Below, one piece after another: positions 50,911-58,410 of a stretch of 64,000 nucleotides of DNA (within the stretch, counting starts at the first letter, position 1; every line of letters begins with the position of its first letter). The notes beneath the pieces were generated by a model that saw only the letters and a list, made by a program, of their open reading frames with translations, was not told the DNA's origin and ran no database searches. Both the position numbers and the translations under genes were made by a program. Source of the DNA: an uncultured Clostridia bacterium (GTDB lineage Bacteria > Bacillota > Clostridia > Christensenellales > Borkfalkiaceae); assembly GCA_934796775.1 (NCBI GenBank), contig CAKVPH010000005.1, positions 50,281-114,280 of the forward strand, in the 5' to 3' direction.

Positions 50911-52145
50911 AAACAGTAACGTTGCCCGACGGCAGAATGGTAAAGGGCGGTTGGGTTGCTCCGCCAAACGCAAAGTACGGCGGCACGGATTTTTTAAATG
51001 ACGAGGTTTTTTCCGACGTTGCAAAGTCGGGCGTAAACCTGTTGTTCCCGTATATAGATCCCGTAAACGACCCCGAAGATTTTTTAAAATACGCAAAACT
51101 ATGCAAAAAATACGGCGTTTACACTATGGTGTCGGATCACCGCTTTGCCGATCCTTTATCTGACGAAAAGCAGCTTATAGCCGCTATAGAGTATTATAAA
51201 AATCTCGGTTCGGTATTCGGAATATCCGTTTGCGACGAACCGGGCAGAACAAAGTTTGCTTCTCTTGGCGAGTGTTACAATAAATATAAACCATACCTTG
51301 GCGATCTTAAATTTTATATAAATCATATGCCCATGTATGCGGTTGCTTCGCAGATAAACGGCGGGTGGTGGAGCGGCAAGGGCGCAGAGCGCGAATCCAC
51401 AACCGAAGAATACGCCGAATTTATAGAAGATTTTTTAAAAACGGTGGATATTCCCGTTTTGTCGTATGATTTTTATCCTTTCCGTTTTGAAGAAGGCGTT
51501 CCGGATTGCAGATATTTCGAGCAGCTTACTTTATGCCGCGAAAAAGCCGAAAAATACGGCAAAGCACTTTGGAATTTTACTCAGCTCACTTCCTGGAACA
51601 AGGATTATATAAGAAATACCGAGTTTTTTGAAATAGCGTATTTGAATAACACTTCGCTTGCATGCGGAGTTACGGGTTTGCAATATTTTTGTTATTGGAC
51701 GCCTACCGACTGCGGCGGCGAAAGCTTTTTAAGCGCAATGATAACAAGAGACGGCAAAAGAACCAAACATTACGCTTACGTTAAAAAACTCAACGAAGAG
51801 ATATCAAGAATAGAAAAATTCTTTCTTGAAGCAGAGCATAAAGGCGTTATATCTATAGGCGACGGCGGCTGTCCGTTCCCCGAAAAGGCAAATATACATT
51901 CGTTCGGGCGTATGCTTTCGGCAGATACCTGCGGCGCGATAATAGGTTGCTTTGATTATAACGGGAAAGAAATGTATTACGTAGTGAACGGCTCACCCGT
52001 AAAAACAAGAACCGTTGAACTTAAATTCGACGGAAAAGTCGATGCCGACGTTTACGAACACGGCTTTTTAACAAATATCGATGGCGAAAGCATTTCGCTG
52101 GTTTTAAGCGGCGGAGAAGGCGTTTTAATAATACTTAAGGGGTAA
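50907..52145 (+). CDS. TIM-barrel hydrolase-like protein, paralog 2 (cytosolic)
   Basis: A 412-aa protein without signal peptide, paralogous to the lipoproteins at 43459 and 52151 and therefore the likely intracellular member. Shared landmarks: ISVCDEPGR (about residue 109), VLSYDFYPF (about 184), GLQYFCYWTPTDCGG (about 255) and a C-terminal beta domain with AIIGCFDYNGKEMYYVVNGS. Start couples by four-base overlap with the permease. I cannot assign a CAZy family; clan GH-A-like barrel is an inference from the repeated beta-strand/helix pattern and DEP and YD-YP motifs. Confidence 0.65.
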   Translation: MKTVTLPDGRMVKGGWVAPPNAKYGGTDFLNDEVFSDVAKSGVNLLFPYIDPVNDPEDFLKYAKLCKKYGVYTMVSDHRFADPLSDEKQLIAAIEYYKNLGSVFGISVCDEPGRTKFASLGECYNKYKPYLGDLKFYINHMPMYAVASQINGGWWSGKGAERESTTEEYAEFIEDFLKTVDIPVLSYDFYPFRFEEGVPDCRYFEQLTLCREKAEKYGKALWNFTQLTSWNKDYIRNTEFFEIAYLNNTSLACGVTGLQYFCYWTPTDCGGESFLSAMITRDGKRTKHYAYVKKLNEEISRIEKFFLEAEHKGVISIGDGGCPFPEKANIHSFGRMLSADTCGAIIGCFDYNGKEMYYVVNGSPVKTRTVELKFDGKVDADVYEHGFLTNIDGESISLVLSGGEGVLIILKG

Positions 52146-52150
52146 AAAAT

Positions 52151-53554
52151 ATGATAAAAAAACTGATTGTTTTACTGTTGGCGTTTATGCTCGCATTTGC
52201 GTGCATGGCATGCGACGGCAATTTTGATTCCGTTTCTTCGTCATCGTCGTCGGGTAGTTCAAACGACTCGTCAGGCGGCTCAGGTAATACCGATTTGCCC
52301 GAAGTTATAACCAACAAAACGTACCGGTCCTACTGGATGAAACAGTTCGATTATAAAACTATGCCCATTGCGGCATTTAACGGCGCACCGTTAAAGTTCT
52401 CGGATTATACGGTATCAATGATAACCGACGACGCGCATTTTAAAGCTATAAAGCAAGCGGGAATAAACACCGTTTACGGGCTTTACGAAAGGGCGGAATA
52501 TTATGTGGACGAAGTAAAAACTGCACTTTCGCTTTGCGAAAAGTATGATCTTTCTTACGTTGCAATCGGAAACGGACTCGGCTCTTTTACCGATTTAAGC
52601 CTTGCCGAAACTTCTCTTTATAATTCGCTTTTAAAAGAGAATCCGAGCGCGCTCGGCGGAGTTATCGTAAAAGACGAGCCTAACCAAAAAGAATTTTCAA
52701 AAATAGCTAAGTCAAAGGATATTTTAAGGCAATTATTCGGTAAAAAGATATTGTATCATTCAAATCTCATCCCGAATTACGCAACAAACGCTCAGCTTTA
52801 CGGCAGTGATAATCTGCCTGCAGATTATTCTTACGAAAATTACGTAGAAAACTACTGCAAAACGTATAATCCGCAAATTTTGTCTTACGATTTTTATCCC
52901 ATACATACTACTTATATAAGCCCCGGGTATTTTGAAAATATGTCTGTAATAAGAAAGTACGCGCAAAAGTACGAAATTCCCTTCTGGACGTATATTCAGA
53001 GTTCATCTTTCAGGAGTAACATAAAAGTGCCTGATAAAAACGAAATTTTCTGGCTTGTAAACACTTCGCTTGCTTACGGAGCAAAAGGCTTGCAGTATTT
53101 TACTTACGTAGATCCCATTTCAAGCGGCGGAGAGGTGTTTACCGGTTCGCCTATAGATAAAAACGGCAATAAAACGGCTACTTACGATTATATTTCCGAA
53201 GTAAACAAGTTTGTCGGCGAAATAGACGAAGTATTGATGTGCTGTTTTTCAAAAGGAATTATGATTGCCGGCAGCACGCCTTGCGCAATTCCTGCGGCGG
53301 ATGTATTAACCGAATACGGCGCGTTAAAACAAGCAGACGGCGACAGCGTAATAGTAGGTTGCTTTGATTATAAGGGGAAAGATGCTTTCTATCTTATAAA
53401 CAATTCTTTAACGGAGCAATCTGATGCAATTTTAACTTTTAACGGGAACGTAACTGCAAGCGTTGTAAAAACTACGGGTAAAACCGATTTTTCGGGGCAA
53501 AGTTACAGCACGGGTTTATCTGCAGGCGAAGGAGTGCTTATAGTTTTAAACTAA
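52151..53554 (+). CDS. TIM-barrel hydrolase-like lipoprotein, paralog 3
   Basis: Exported lipoprotein of 467 aa. Signal peptide with lipobox ACMAC (Cys21), then a Ser/Gly linker (SSSSSGSSNDSSGGSGN). Landmarks match the paralogs: VIVKDEPNQKEF (about residue 170-181), ILSYDFYPI (about 242), SLAYGAKGLQYFTYVDP and the C-terminal VGCFDYKGKDAFYLINNS. It starts 5 bases after paralog 2 and ends the operon. The three paralogs (two surface, one cytosolic) suggest stepwise breakdown of one glycan (inference). Confidence 0.65.
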   Translation: MIKKLIVLLLAFMLAFACMACDGNFDSVSSSSSSGSSNDSSGGSGNTDLPEVITNKTYRSYWMKQFDYKTMPIAAFNGAPLKFSDYTVSMITDDAHFKAIKQAGINTVYGLYERAEYYVDEVKTALSLCEKYDLSYVAIGNGLGSFTDLSLAETSLYNSLLKENPSALGGVIVKDEPNQKEFSKIAKSKDILRQLFGKKILYHSNLIPNYATNAQLYGSDNLPADYSYENYVENYCKTYNPQILSYDFYPIHTTYISPGYFENMSVIRKYAQKYEIPFWTYIQSSSFRSNIKVPDKNEIFWLVNTSLAYGAKGLQYFTYVDPISSGGEVFTGSPIDKNGNKTATYDYISEVNKFVGEIDEVLMCCFSKGIMIAGSTPCAIPAADVLTEYGALKQADGDSVIVGCFDYKGKDAFYLINNSLTEQSDAILTFNGNVTASVVKTTGKTDFSGQSYSTGLSAGEGVLIVLN

Positions 53555-53576
53555 GTTAATAATATAAAATACACTT

Positions 53577-53612
53577 TAAAAACCGTTGCTTTATTTGCAG
53601 CGGTTTTTTTGC
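53577..53612 (+). terminator. Terminator of glycan locus 2
   Basis: Stem AAAACCGTTGC / GCAGCGGTTTT with one G-U pair (about 53579-53589 / 53597-53607), loop TTTATTT, then T-run. Confidence 0.9.
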
Positions 53613-53620
53613 TGAAAATC

Positions 53621-54199
53621 CGCCTATAGGTTGATTATCAAGGGATATACGCATATCCCTGTAACCCTTTGCGAAAGGGAATGTTTTTAATAAATAGGTT
53701 TTAATTTAATATTAACTTTAATAAAATAGCACTTTTCATGTGCTGAAAAGTGCGCAAAAGGCAGCGGGGGCTTTCACCGTGTGCGCCCCCTGCACCCACG
53801 GCACTCCGCATCTCCCCCTTTTGTATTTTCCCCCTCTTGTCTAAGCGGGGGAAAAATAAAAAACTAACGCTATAAGTTGATTATTAAAGCTTAGGGAACG
53901 AATAAGCTTTCCCCACTTGGGGAGAGTGTCAACGAGAGTAAACGAGTTGACGAGAGAGGATTTCTAATAATAATTTCAAATCATTATTAAAAAATTATTG
54001 TAGGGGAAGATATCATCTTCCCGCATAAAAAGCAAGCTTGAATAAACAAAACTGGCGGATAATATCCGCCCGCTACGATTTATTATAGTAAAACACCGCC
54101 TATAGGTTGATTATCAAGCCTTAACGAGCAGTAAACTTATATTTTCACAAAAAGCCTATAAGAGACAGCCAAGGGGTACAACGTCACGCTGTCGTCAAG
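53621..54199. repeat. Modular non-coding repeat element, copy B
   Basis: About 580 bases, closely similar to 21686-22531. Boundary motifs at 53621 (CGCCTATAGGTTGATTATCA), 53868 (CGCTATAAGTTGATTATTAA) and 54097. Block 1 is nearly identical to copy A through the GCACTTTTCA hairpin and the C-rich/G-rich arms; block 2 is shorter (lacks the GC-rich stems between AAGCTTTCC and GAGGATTTCTAATAATA); block 3 keeps GAAGATATCATCTTC and GGCGGATAATATCCGCC. No credible open frame. The remaining 54200-54334 is promoter region of the next gene. Confidence 0.85.
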
Positions 54200-54211
54200 A
54201 TCAAAAAGCGA

Positions 54212-54272
54212 ATACAGAGCAATTTTCAGTTAATACACAGCATTGTTTTATTGTAAAAATAGTGATACAATA
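54212..54272 (+). promoter_or_regulatory. Promoter region with boxes shared by both phosphatase genes
   Basis: AATACAGAGCAA (54212-54223) and AGTGATACAATA (54261-54272), start-to-start distance 49. The same two boxes occur at 58274 and 58324 (distance 50) upstream of the other phosphatase gene. TGATACAATA is repeated at 54278-54287, and TATAAT follows at 54291, so the exact -10 is uncertain. Confidence 0.6.
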
Positions 54273-54334
54273 AATATGTGATACAATAAATATAATAGGA
54301 AAGCCAAAAAACGGCAAAATTTAACGAGGGAAAT

Positions 54335-56101
54335 ATGAAAAAATTATTTTGCGTATTAATAAGTGTTATGTTGATTTTTAGTTTAGGCATGTGTTTGTTT
54401 GCTTGCGACACTTCAGGCGGCGGAAATACTTCGTCAAGCGGTTTGGGTGATTCGTCTTTATCAAGCGGGGACTCTTCATCGTCAAACGGCGGAGATTCTT
54501 CGTCTTTTGATAATTCGTCCTCTTCTTCGTCATCTTCCGGTAACGATTCTTCAACCGTTTCGCCCGTTGACGATTACGAGTTTGAACTTATCGGACCTTC
54601 CGGCGAAGTTTACCCCTATGCCGAAGATTATAAAGCGTATCTTATGGCAGAAGGCGACGTAAACGTTGCTTCTTACTGCGGAAAAAATACCGAAGCATAT
54701 TCTGCTGTTGTAATCGAGTGGAAAAATACATCTAAAAATTTGCAGTCGTATATAGTTGAGTACGGCACAAAAGCCGATTTTTCCGATGCGACCTCGCACG
54801 AATTATCGCCTGCGGCAAAAAAGCTAAGACTTTACAATTTATATAAAGCTACAACATATTACGTTCGCGTTACCGCAAACTATAAAGACGGATCGTCTGA
54901 AAGTGCAGACGGTAGCTTTTCAACTACCGATAACGGACCGCGCACTATGAAAATAGACGGAATATACAACGTAAGAGATATGGGCGGCTATGTAACCGCA
55001 AGCGGCAAAAGAACCGTTCAGGGCAGATTTTTCCGCGGCGGTGCGCTTTCGCCAAGCACTTTTGCGGCATATAATCACGTTAGTCTTTCCGATAACGGCA
55101 AAAAATATATGAGCGAAACTTTGGGCGTAAAAACGGATTTTGACCTAAGAAGTTTACCCGAAAACTTGAATTTAACCAAAAGCCCCATTCCCGATGCAAA
55201 CCTTGAATATTACGGTATAGACGGATATTTGTCTGCCTTTCAGCAAACCGACTCGTATAAAAGAGTATTTGCCGCACTTGCGGACGAAAGCAGATATCCC
55301 GTATATATGCATTGCACGGGCGGTGCGGACAGAACGGGAACGGTTGCGTTTTTAATAAACGCGCTTTTAGGCGTAGACGAAAAAACTCTTATCCGCGACT
55401 ACGAAACCACTTCTTTCTCGCTTTACGAAGAAAGAAACAGCAAAACCACGGCATACGCTTTTACTCCGTTTGTAAATCGGTTAAAAACTTACGGCGGCGA
55501 AACCTTGCAGGAAAAAACCGAAAACTATATGCTTTCAATCGGCGTTACCGAAACCGAGATATATAACATTAAAGCTATAATGTTCGGCGAACCAACTAAG
55601 GCATTGCCTGTAGTTCCCGTTGTCGAAACGGTAAAGGCATTCGGAAACGGCACCGAAACGGTTACGCTTAAATCTGATGAAAGTTTAACGGGGACCACGG
55701 CTTTCGGCTATACCGATAAAATTATAGAATTCGATATAGGAGCCGCCACCGACGACGGCAACGGCGGTACGATATTTATGGTCGGAAGCTACGGCTTTAA
55801 AGCTCGCGGCGGCTCGTTCAGATATATGACGCTTGACGGCTCAACTTTAACCGAACATCGCGGCACGGGCAACGAAATCAATTTTGCCGATACTTTCTTT
55901 CGTAGCGGCAAAAAAGTCGGCTTAAAAGTTTTTGCAAAAAGCGAAACCGAAATAGAGCTTACCGTTTACGTAGACGGCGAGAAAATCGGCAGTTTGGTAA
56001 AAACCAGAGTTACGGGCGAAGTAGCCGAAATCGAGGCGTTTGCAAAAGTCGAACTTACTTCCGCAGTGTACACGCTCACTCTTTTAAACGTAAAAAGATA
56101 A
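54335..56101 (+). CDS. Secreted tyrosine-phosphatase-fold lipoprotein with C-terminal beta domain
   Basis: Lipid-anchored phosphatase, 588 aa. Lipobox LFAC (Cys24), then a long Ser-rich linker (about residues 27-75). A fibronectin-like domain (about 90-200) precedes a Y_phosphatase3-type domain (about 205-420): NVRDMGGY, KTDFDLRSLPE with the likely general-acid/structural Asp, and the P-loop HCTGGADRTG (Cys about 327). A C-terminal LamG-like domain (about 430-588) is absent from the paralog at 58411. Targets could be phosphorylated sugars, inositol phosphates or proteins outside the cell. GAGGG ribosome site 8 bases upstream. Confidence 0.82.
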   Translation: MKKLFCVLISVMLIFSLGMCLFACDTSGGGNTSSSGLGDSSLSSGDSSSSNGGDSSSFDNSSSSSSSSGNDSSTVSPVDDYEFELIGPSGEVYPYAEDYKAYLMAEGDVNVASYCGKNTEAYSAVVIEWKNTSKNLQSYIVEYGTKADFSDATSHELSPAAKKLRLYNLYKATTYYVRVTANYKDGSSESADGSFSTTDNGPRTMKIDGIYNVRDMGGYVTASGKRTVQGRFFRGGALSPSTFAAYNHVSLSDNGKKYMSETLGVKTDFDLRSLPENLNLTKSPIPDANLEYYGIDGYLSAFQQTDSYKRVFAALADESRYPVYMHCTGGADRTGTVAFLINALLGVDEKTLIRDYETTSFSLYEERNSKTTAYAFTPFVNRLKTYGGETLQEKTENYMLSIGVTETEIYNIKAIMFGEPTKALPVVPVVETVKAFGNGTETVTLKSDESLTGTTAFGYTDKIIEFDIGAATDDGNGGTIFMVGSYGFKARGGSFRYMTLDGSTLTEHRGTGNEINFADTFFRSGKKVGLKVFAKSETEIELTVYVDGEKIGSLVKTRVTGEVAEIEAFAKVELTSAVYTLTLLNVKR

Positions 56102-56119
56102 AATCAAAAAACCAAAAAT

Positions 56120-56180
56120 AAAACCAAAAACATAAAAAAAGACCTTGTTTTGCCTTAAAAAAGTAAAACAGGGTTTTTTT
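56120..56180 (+). terminator. Terminator 1, left copy of a ~50-bp direct repeat
   Basis: Stem ACCTTGTTTT / AAAACAGGGT (56142-56151 / 56165-56174) then T-run. The sequence 56120-56170 is repeated, with one A indel, at 57226-57275; here the right arm is slightly degenerate (G-U pair). Confidence 0.85.
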
Positions 56181-56191
56181 ATACAGAAAAA

Positions 56192-56220
56192 TTGACAAAA
56201 ATATAAGTATGCGTTATAAT
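56192..56220 (+). promoter_or_regulatory. Consensus promoter of the DUF3990 module
   Basis: -35 TTGACA (56192-56197), 17-base spacer, -10 TATAAT (56215-56220): a perfect sigma-A type promoter, unlike the neighbouring phosphatase promoters. Confidence 0.85.
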
Positions 56221-56260
56221 TAATTAAAAAGTTAAAAATAAGGCAACGGAGAAAAATAAG

Positions 56261-56752
56261 GTGATAGTATTTCACGGAAGCGATACGATTATCGATTGTC
56301 CTAAAATTTTTGAGCCTAAACGCCCGCTTGATTTTGGCGGTGGGTTTTATGTTACAACAAGTAAAGAACAAGCGATTAACTGGGCGATAAAGGTTGCTTA
56401 TCGTAACGCAACAAATATAAAATGTGTTAATAGTTACGAATTTGACTTTGATTTGGCAAAAAAAAATTCAAAAGTAATCGTATTTGATAAAGCAGACGAA
56501 AAATGGCTTGATTTTATTTGTATAAACAGACAAGGAAAGTGTTTTGATTCATACGATATAGTAATAGGACCTGTTGCCGACGATAAAGTATACAGAGTCG
56601 TTGTTGAATACGAAAACGGAGATATGGATAAAAGTACGGCATTAACAAAGTTAAAAGCCGAATCTTTATGTGATCAGATTTTATTTCACACCGAAAAATC
56701 TTTGAGATTTTTAAAATTTATAAATGCGGAGGTTTTTACTGACAATGAATGA
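56261..56752 (+). CDS. DUF3990 protein, predicted ADP-ribosyltransferase-fold toxin
   Basis: A 163-aa protein, GTG start with GGAG 9 bases upstream. N-terminal MIVFHGSDTII and FGGGFYVTTSKEQAINWA match the DUF3990 pattern, where His and the Tyr of GFY-TT correspond to the H-Y of the ART fold NAD site. DUF3990 proteins commonly sit next to DUF3791 proteins and are regarded as toxin-like (family knowledge). C-terminal part carries SYDIVIGPVADDKVY and ESLCDQILFHTEKSL. No signal peptide, so it acts inside a cell. Its end overlaps the next gene by 8 bases. Toxicity is inferred, not shown. Confidence 0.75.
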   Translation: MIVFHGSDTIIDCPKIFEPKRPLDFGGGFYVTTSKEQAINWAIKVAYRNATNIKCVNSYEFDFDLAKKNSKVIVFDKADEKWLDFICINRQGKCFDSYDIVIGPVADDKVYRVVVEYENGDMDKSTALTKLKAESLCDQILFHTEKSLRFLKFINAEVFTDNE

Positions 56753-56978
56753 CCGCAGTTTTGAAACGTTGTTATACGGAATAACGGCAAACGTTACGCA
56801 GAAAATAGCGCAGGAAAACGGGTGGAGCGAAGATGTTGCTTTTGAGCGTTTTACTCGTTCAAAATTATATTCTTTTTTAGAAAAAGAACAAACCAAAGTC
56901 TGGCAATACAGTTCAACTATGCTTGCGCAACTTTTTAACGAAGAACGAGCAGGACAATTAGTGTTGCCTGAAGTATGA
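56745..56978 (+). CDS. Small partner protein of the DUF3990 module
   Basis: A 77-aa protein; start at 56745 chosen because GGAGG stands 12 bases upstream and MNDRSFETLL reads as a natural N-terminus (the ATG at 56724 precedes the ribosome site). Mostly helical and charged: NVTQKIAQENGWSEDVAFER and YSFLEKEQTKVWQYSS. No known domain assigned; such small proteins are often found between DUF3990 and DUF3791 genes. Likely part of the antitoxin side or an adaptor (inference). Confidence 0.65.
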   Translation: MNDRSFETLLYGITANVTQKIAQENGWSEDVAFERFTRSKLYSFLEKEQTKVWQYSSTMLAQLFNEERAGQLVLPEV

Positions 56979-56988
56979 AAGGTGTAAT

Positions 56989-57198
56989 ATGACTAAGACT
57001 TTAGAATTTAAGGCTTTTTGTTTTGAAGCTTACAAAGCCGATAAAAAAATGACGGGACGTCAGACAATGGAACTGTTTAAAAAATATGACGTTTTGAGTT
57101 ATTTGGAAAAATGTTATAACGTTTTACACACTACCGGACGTGAATATATTATAGAAGATATAGACGCATTTATAAACGCGCGAAAAAAAGCAAGTTAA
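56989..57198 (+). CDS. DUF3791 protein, predicted antitoxin-like partner
   Basis: A 69-aa protein with the DUF3791 pattern: FKAFCFEAYKADKKMTGRQT, MELFKKYDVLSYLEKCYNVL, then HTTGREYIIEDIDAFI. Helical, cytosolic. DUF3791 genes regularly accompany DUF3990 genes, suggesting neutralisation of the toxin (inference). It starts 10 bases after the preceding stop with AAAGGTG as ribosome site and is followed by the perfect terminator copy. Confidence 0.75.
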   Translation: MTKTLEFKAFCFEAYKADKKMTGRQTMELFKKYDVLSYLEKCYNVLHTTGREYIIEDIDAFINARKKAS

Positions 57199-57225
57199 AA
57201 TATCTACGACTTAACTCAAATAGCA

Positions 57226-57286
57226 AAAACCAAAAACATAAAAAAGACCTTGTTTTGCCTTAAAAAAGTAAAACAAGGTCTTTTTG
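57226..57286. terminator. Terminator 2, right copy of the ~50-bp direct repeat, bidirectional
   Basis: Perfect 13-bp stem AAGACCTTGTTTT / AAAACAAGGTCTT (57244-57256 / 57270-57282) flanked by A-run and T-run, serving both the DUF3990 module and the converging AraC gene. Nearly identical to 56120-56173. Confidence 0.9.
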
Positions 57287-57400
57287 CGATCGTTTATTTT
57301 TATTTGCGGTCACATTTTTTATTTATTTGCTCAAACTATAAGCGTGTAGTTGCCTAAGTTGTAAGAGCATAGTCGGCGTTTTTTGTTTACTTTGCCGTTG

Positions 57401-58213
57401 CTAAACGTTTTGCGGAAAATGTTTGCGGTATTTAGACGGCGTTAAACCGTATTGCTTTTTAAAAAGACGATTAAAATAGGATAAAGAGTCAATTCCTATC
57501 GACTCGCATATTTTTTGTTGCGTATAATTTGTCGTCTGCAACAAAAATGCGGCGTGTTTCATTCTTAAATCGTTTATATAATCGGTAAGGGTTACACCAA
57601 AAGCCGCCTTGAATTTTTTGCATAAATACGATTGATTAAAACTCATTTCGCGCGTGATTTTTTCCATAGCGTCCGGACGAGCAAACGATGTGTTTATTAC
57701 AAAAATACACCGTGAGCGAAAGTCGTTTATAGGTCGCTTTTCTTCAACGCGGCTAAATAAAACGTGGTTTAAAATTGCGCTTACCAAAAGTTTTTCCTGC
57801 ATGTGGCGGTATCTCACGTCGTAATAATCAAAAAACACGGCGACCTGCCGTTCGTAAGACAAAACGTCGTCCGCCTCCATTTTGAATTTAATAAACTGTT
57901 TTTCGGTTATTTCATGGTAAAGCTCGGGATCTATAAAATCGCACATCTTTTTCATGAACTCGCTTGAAATCAAAATATCGCGGTGTATGCAGGTGTTTGT
58001 TCTTTTAAACTCATGAAAAACGTTAGGGCATATAAGTCCTGCGTCGCCTACCGAAAAAACTTCTTTTCGATTCATGCAAATATGTTCAATCGTGCCTTCG
58101 GTAATGTAAAAGCACTCAAAAAACTCGTGAGCGTGCCTGATTTCGTCGCTTGATTCCGTAAGCAGCGTTGCAAACGGCAACGTTAATTGTTTTAATATTT
58201 CGTCCTTAATCAT
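57401..58213 (-). CDS. AraC-family regulator (phosphatase locus)
   Basis: Transcription regulator, 270 aa. N-terminal cupin (about residues 20-100; IRHAHEFFECFYITEG, VFSVGDAGLICPNVFHEF) and C-terminal double helix-turn-helix (about 165-265; MEKITREMSFNQSYLCKKF, KICESIGIDSLSYFNRLF, GLTPSKYRK). It is divergent from the phosphatase gene at 58411 and close to the one at 54335; both carry the same two upstream boxes, so it is the probable regulator of both (inference). Confidence 0.88.
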   Translation of the reverse strand: MIKDEILKQLTLPFATLLTESSDEIRHAHEFFECFYITEGTIEHICMNRKEVFSVGDAGLICPNVFHEFKRTNTCIHRDILISSEFMKKMCDFIDPELYHEITEKQFIKFKMEADDVLSYERQVAVFFDYYDVRYRHMQEKLLVSAILNHVLFSRVEEKRPINDFRSRCIFVINTSFARPDAMEKITREMSFNQSYLCKKFKAAFGVTLTDYINDLRMKHAAFLLQTTNYTQQKICESIGIDSLSYFNRLFKKQYGLTPSKYRKHFPQNV

Positions 58214-58273
58214 ATCGCAAGTATTTTAACACGAAATAAAAGGTCACGTCAATCAAAAAAAAGGAAAAAAACA

Positions 58274-58335
58274 AATACAGAGCAAAAAATAAACAAATTC
58301 AGGTATTTATTTTTGTTTAAAGCAGTGATACAATA
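58274..58335 (+). promoter_or_regulatory. Promoter boxes of the second phosphatase gene
   Basis: AATACAGAGCAA (58274-58285) and AGTGATACAATA (58324-58335), start-to-start distance 50, the same pair as at 54212-54272. TACAAT (58329-58334) can serve as the -10; the -35 (TTTATT) is poor, which fits activator dependence, the upstream box being the likely AraC site. Confidence 0.6.
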
Positions 58336-58410
58336 TGTATATAAATATTATGGGATAGGTATGCTCTTATCAAAAAATCAATTTAAAGCGCATATCGGAT
58401 AAGGAGAATC

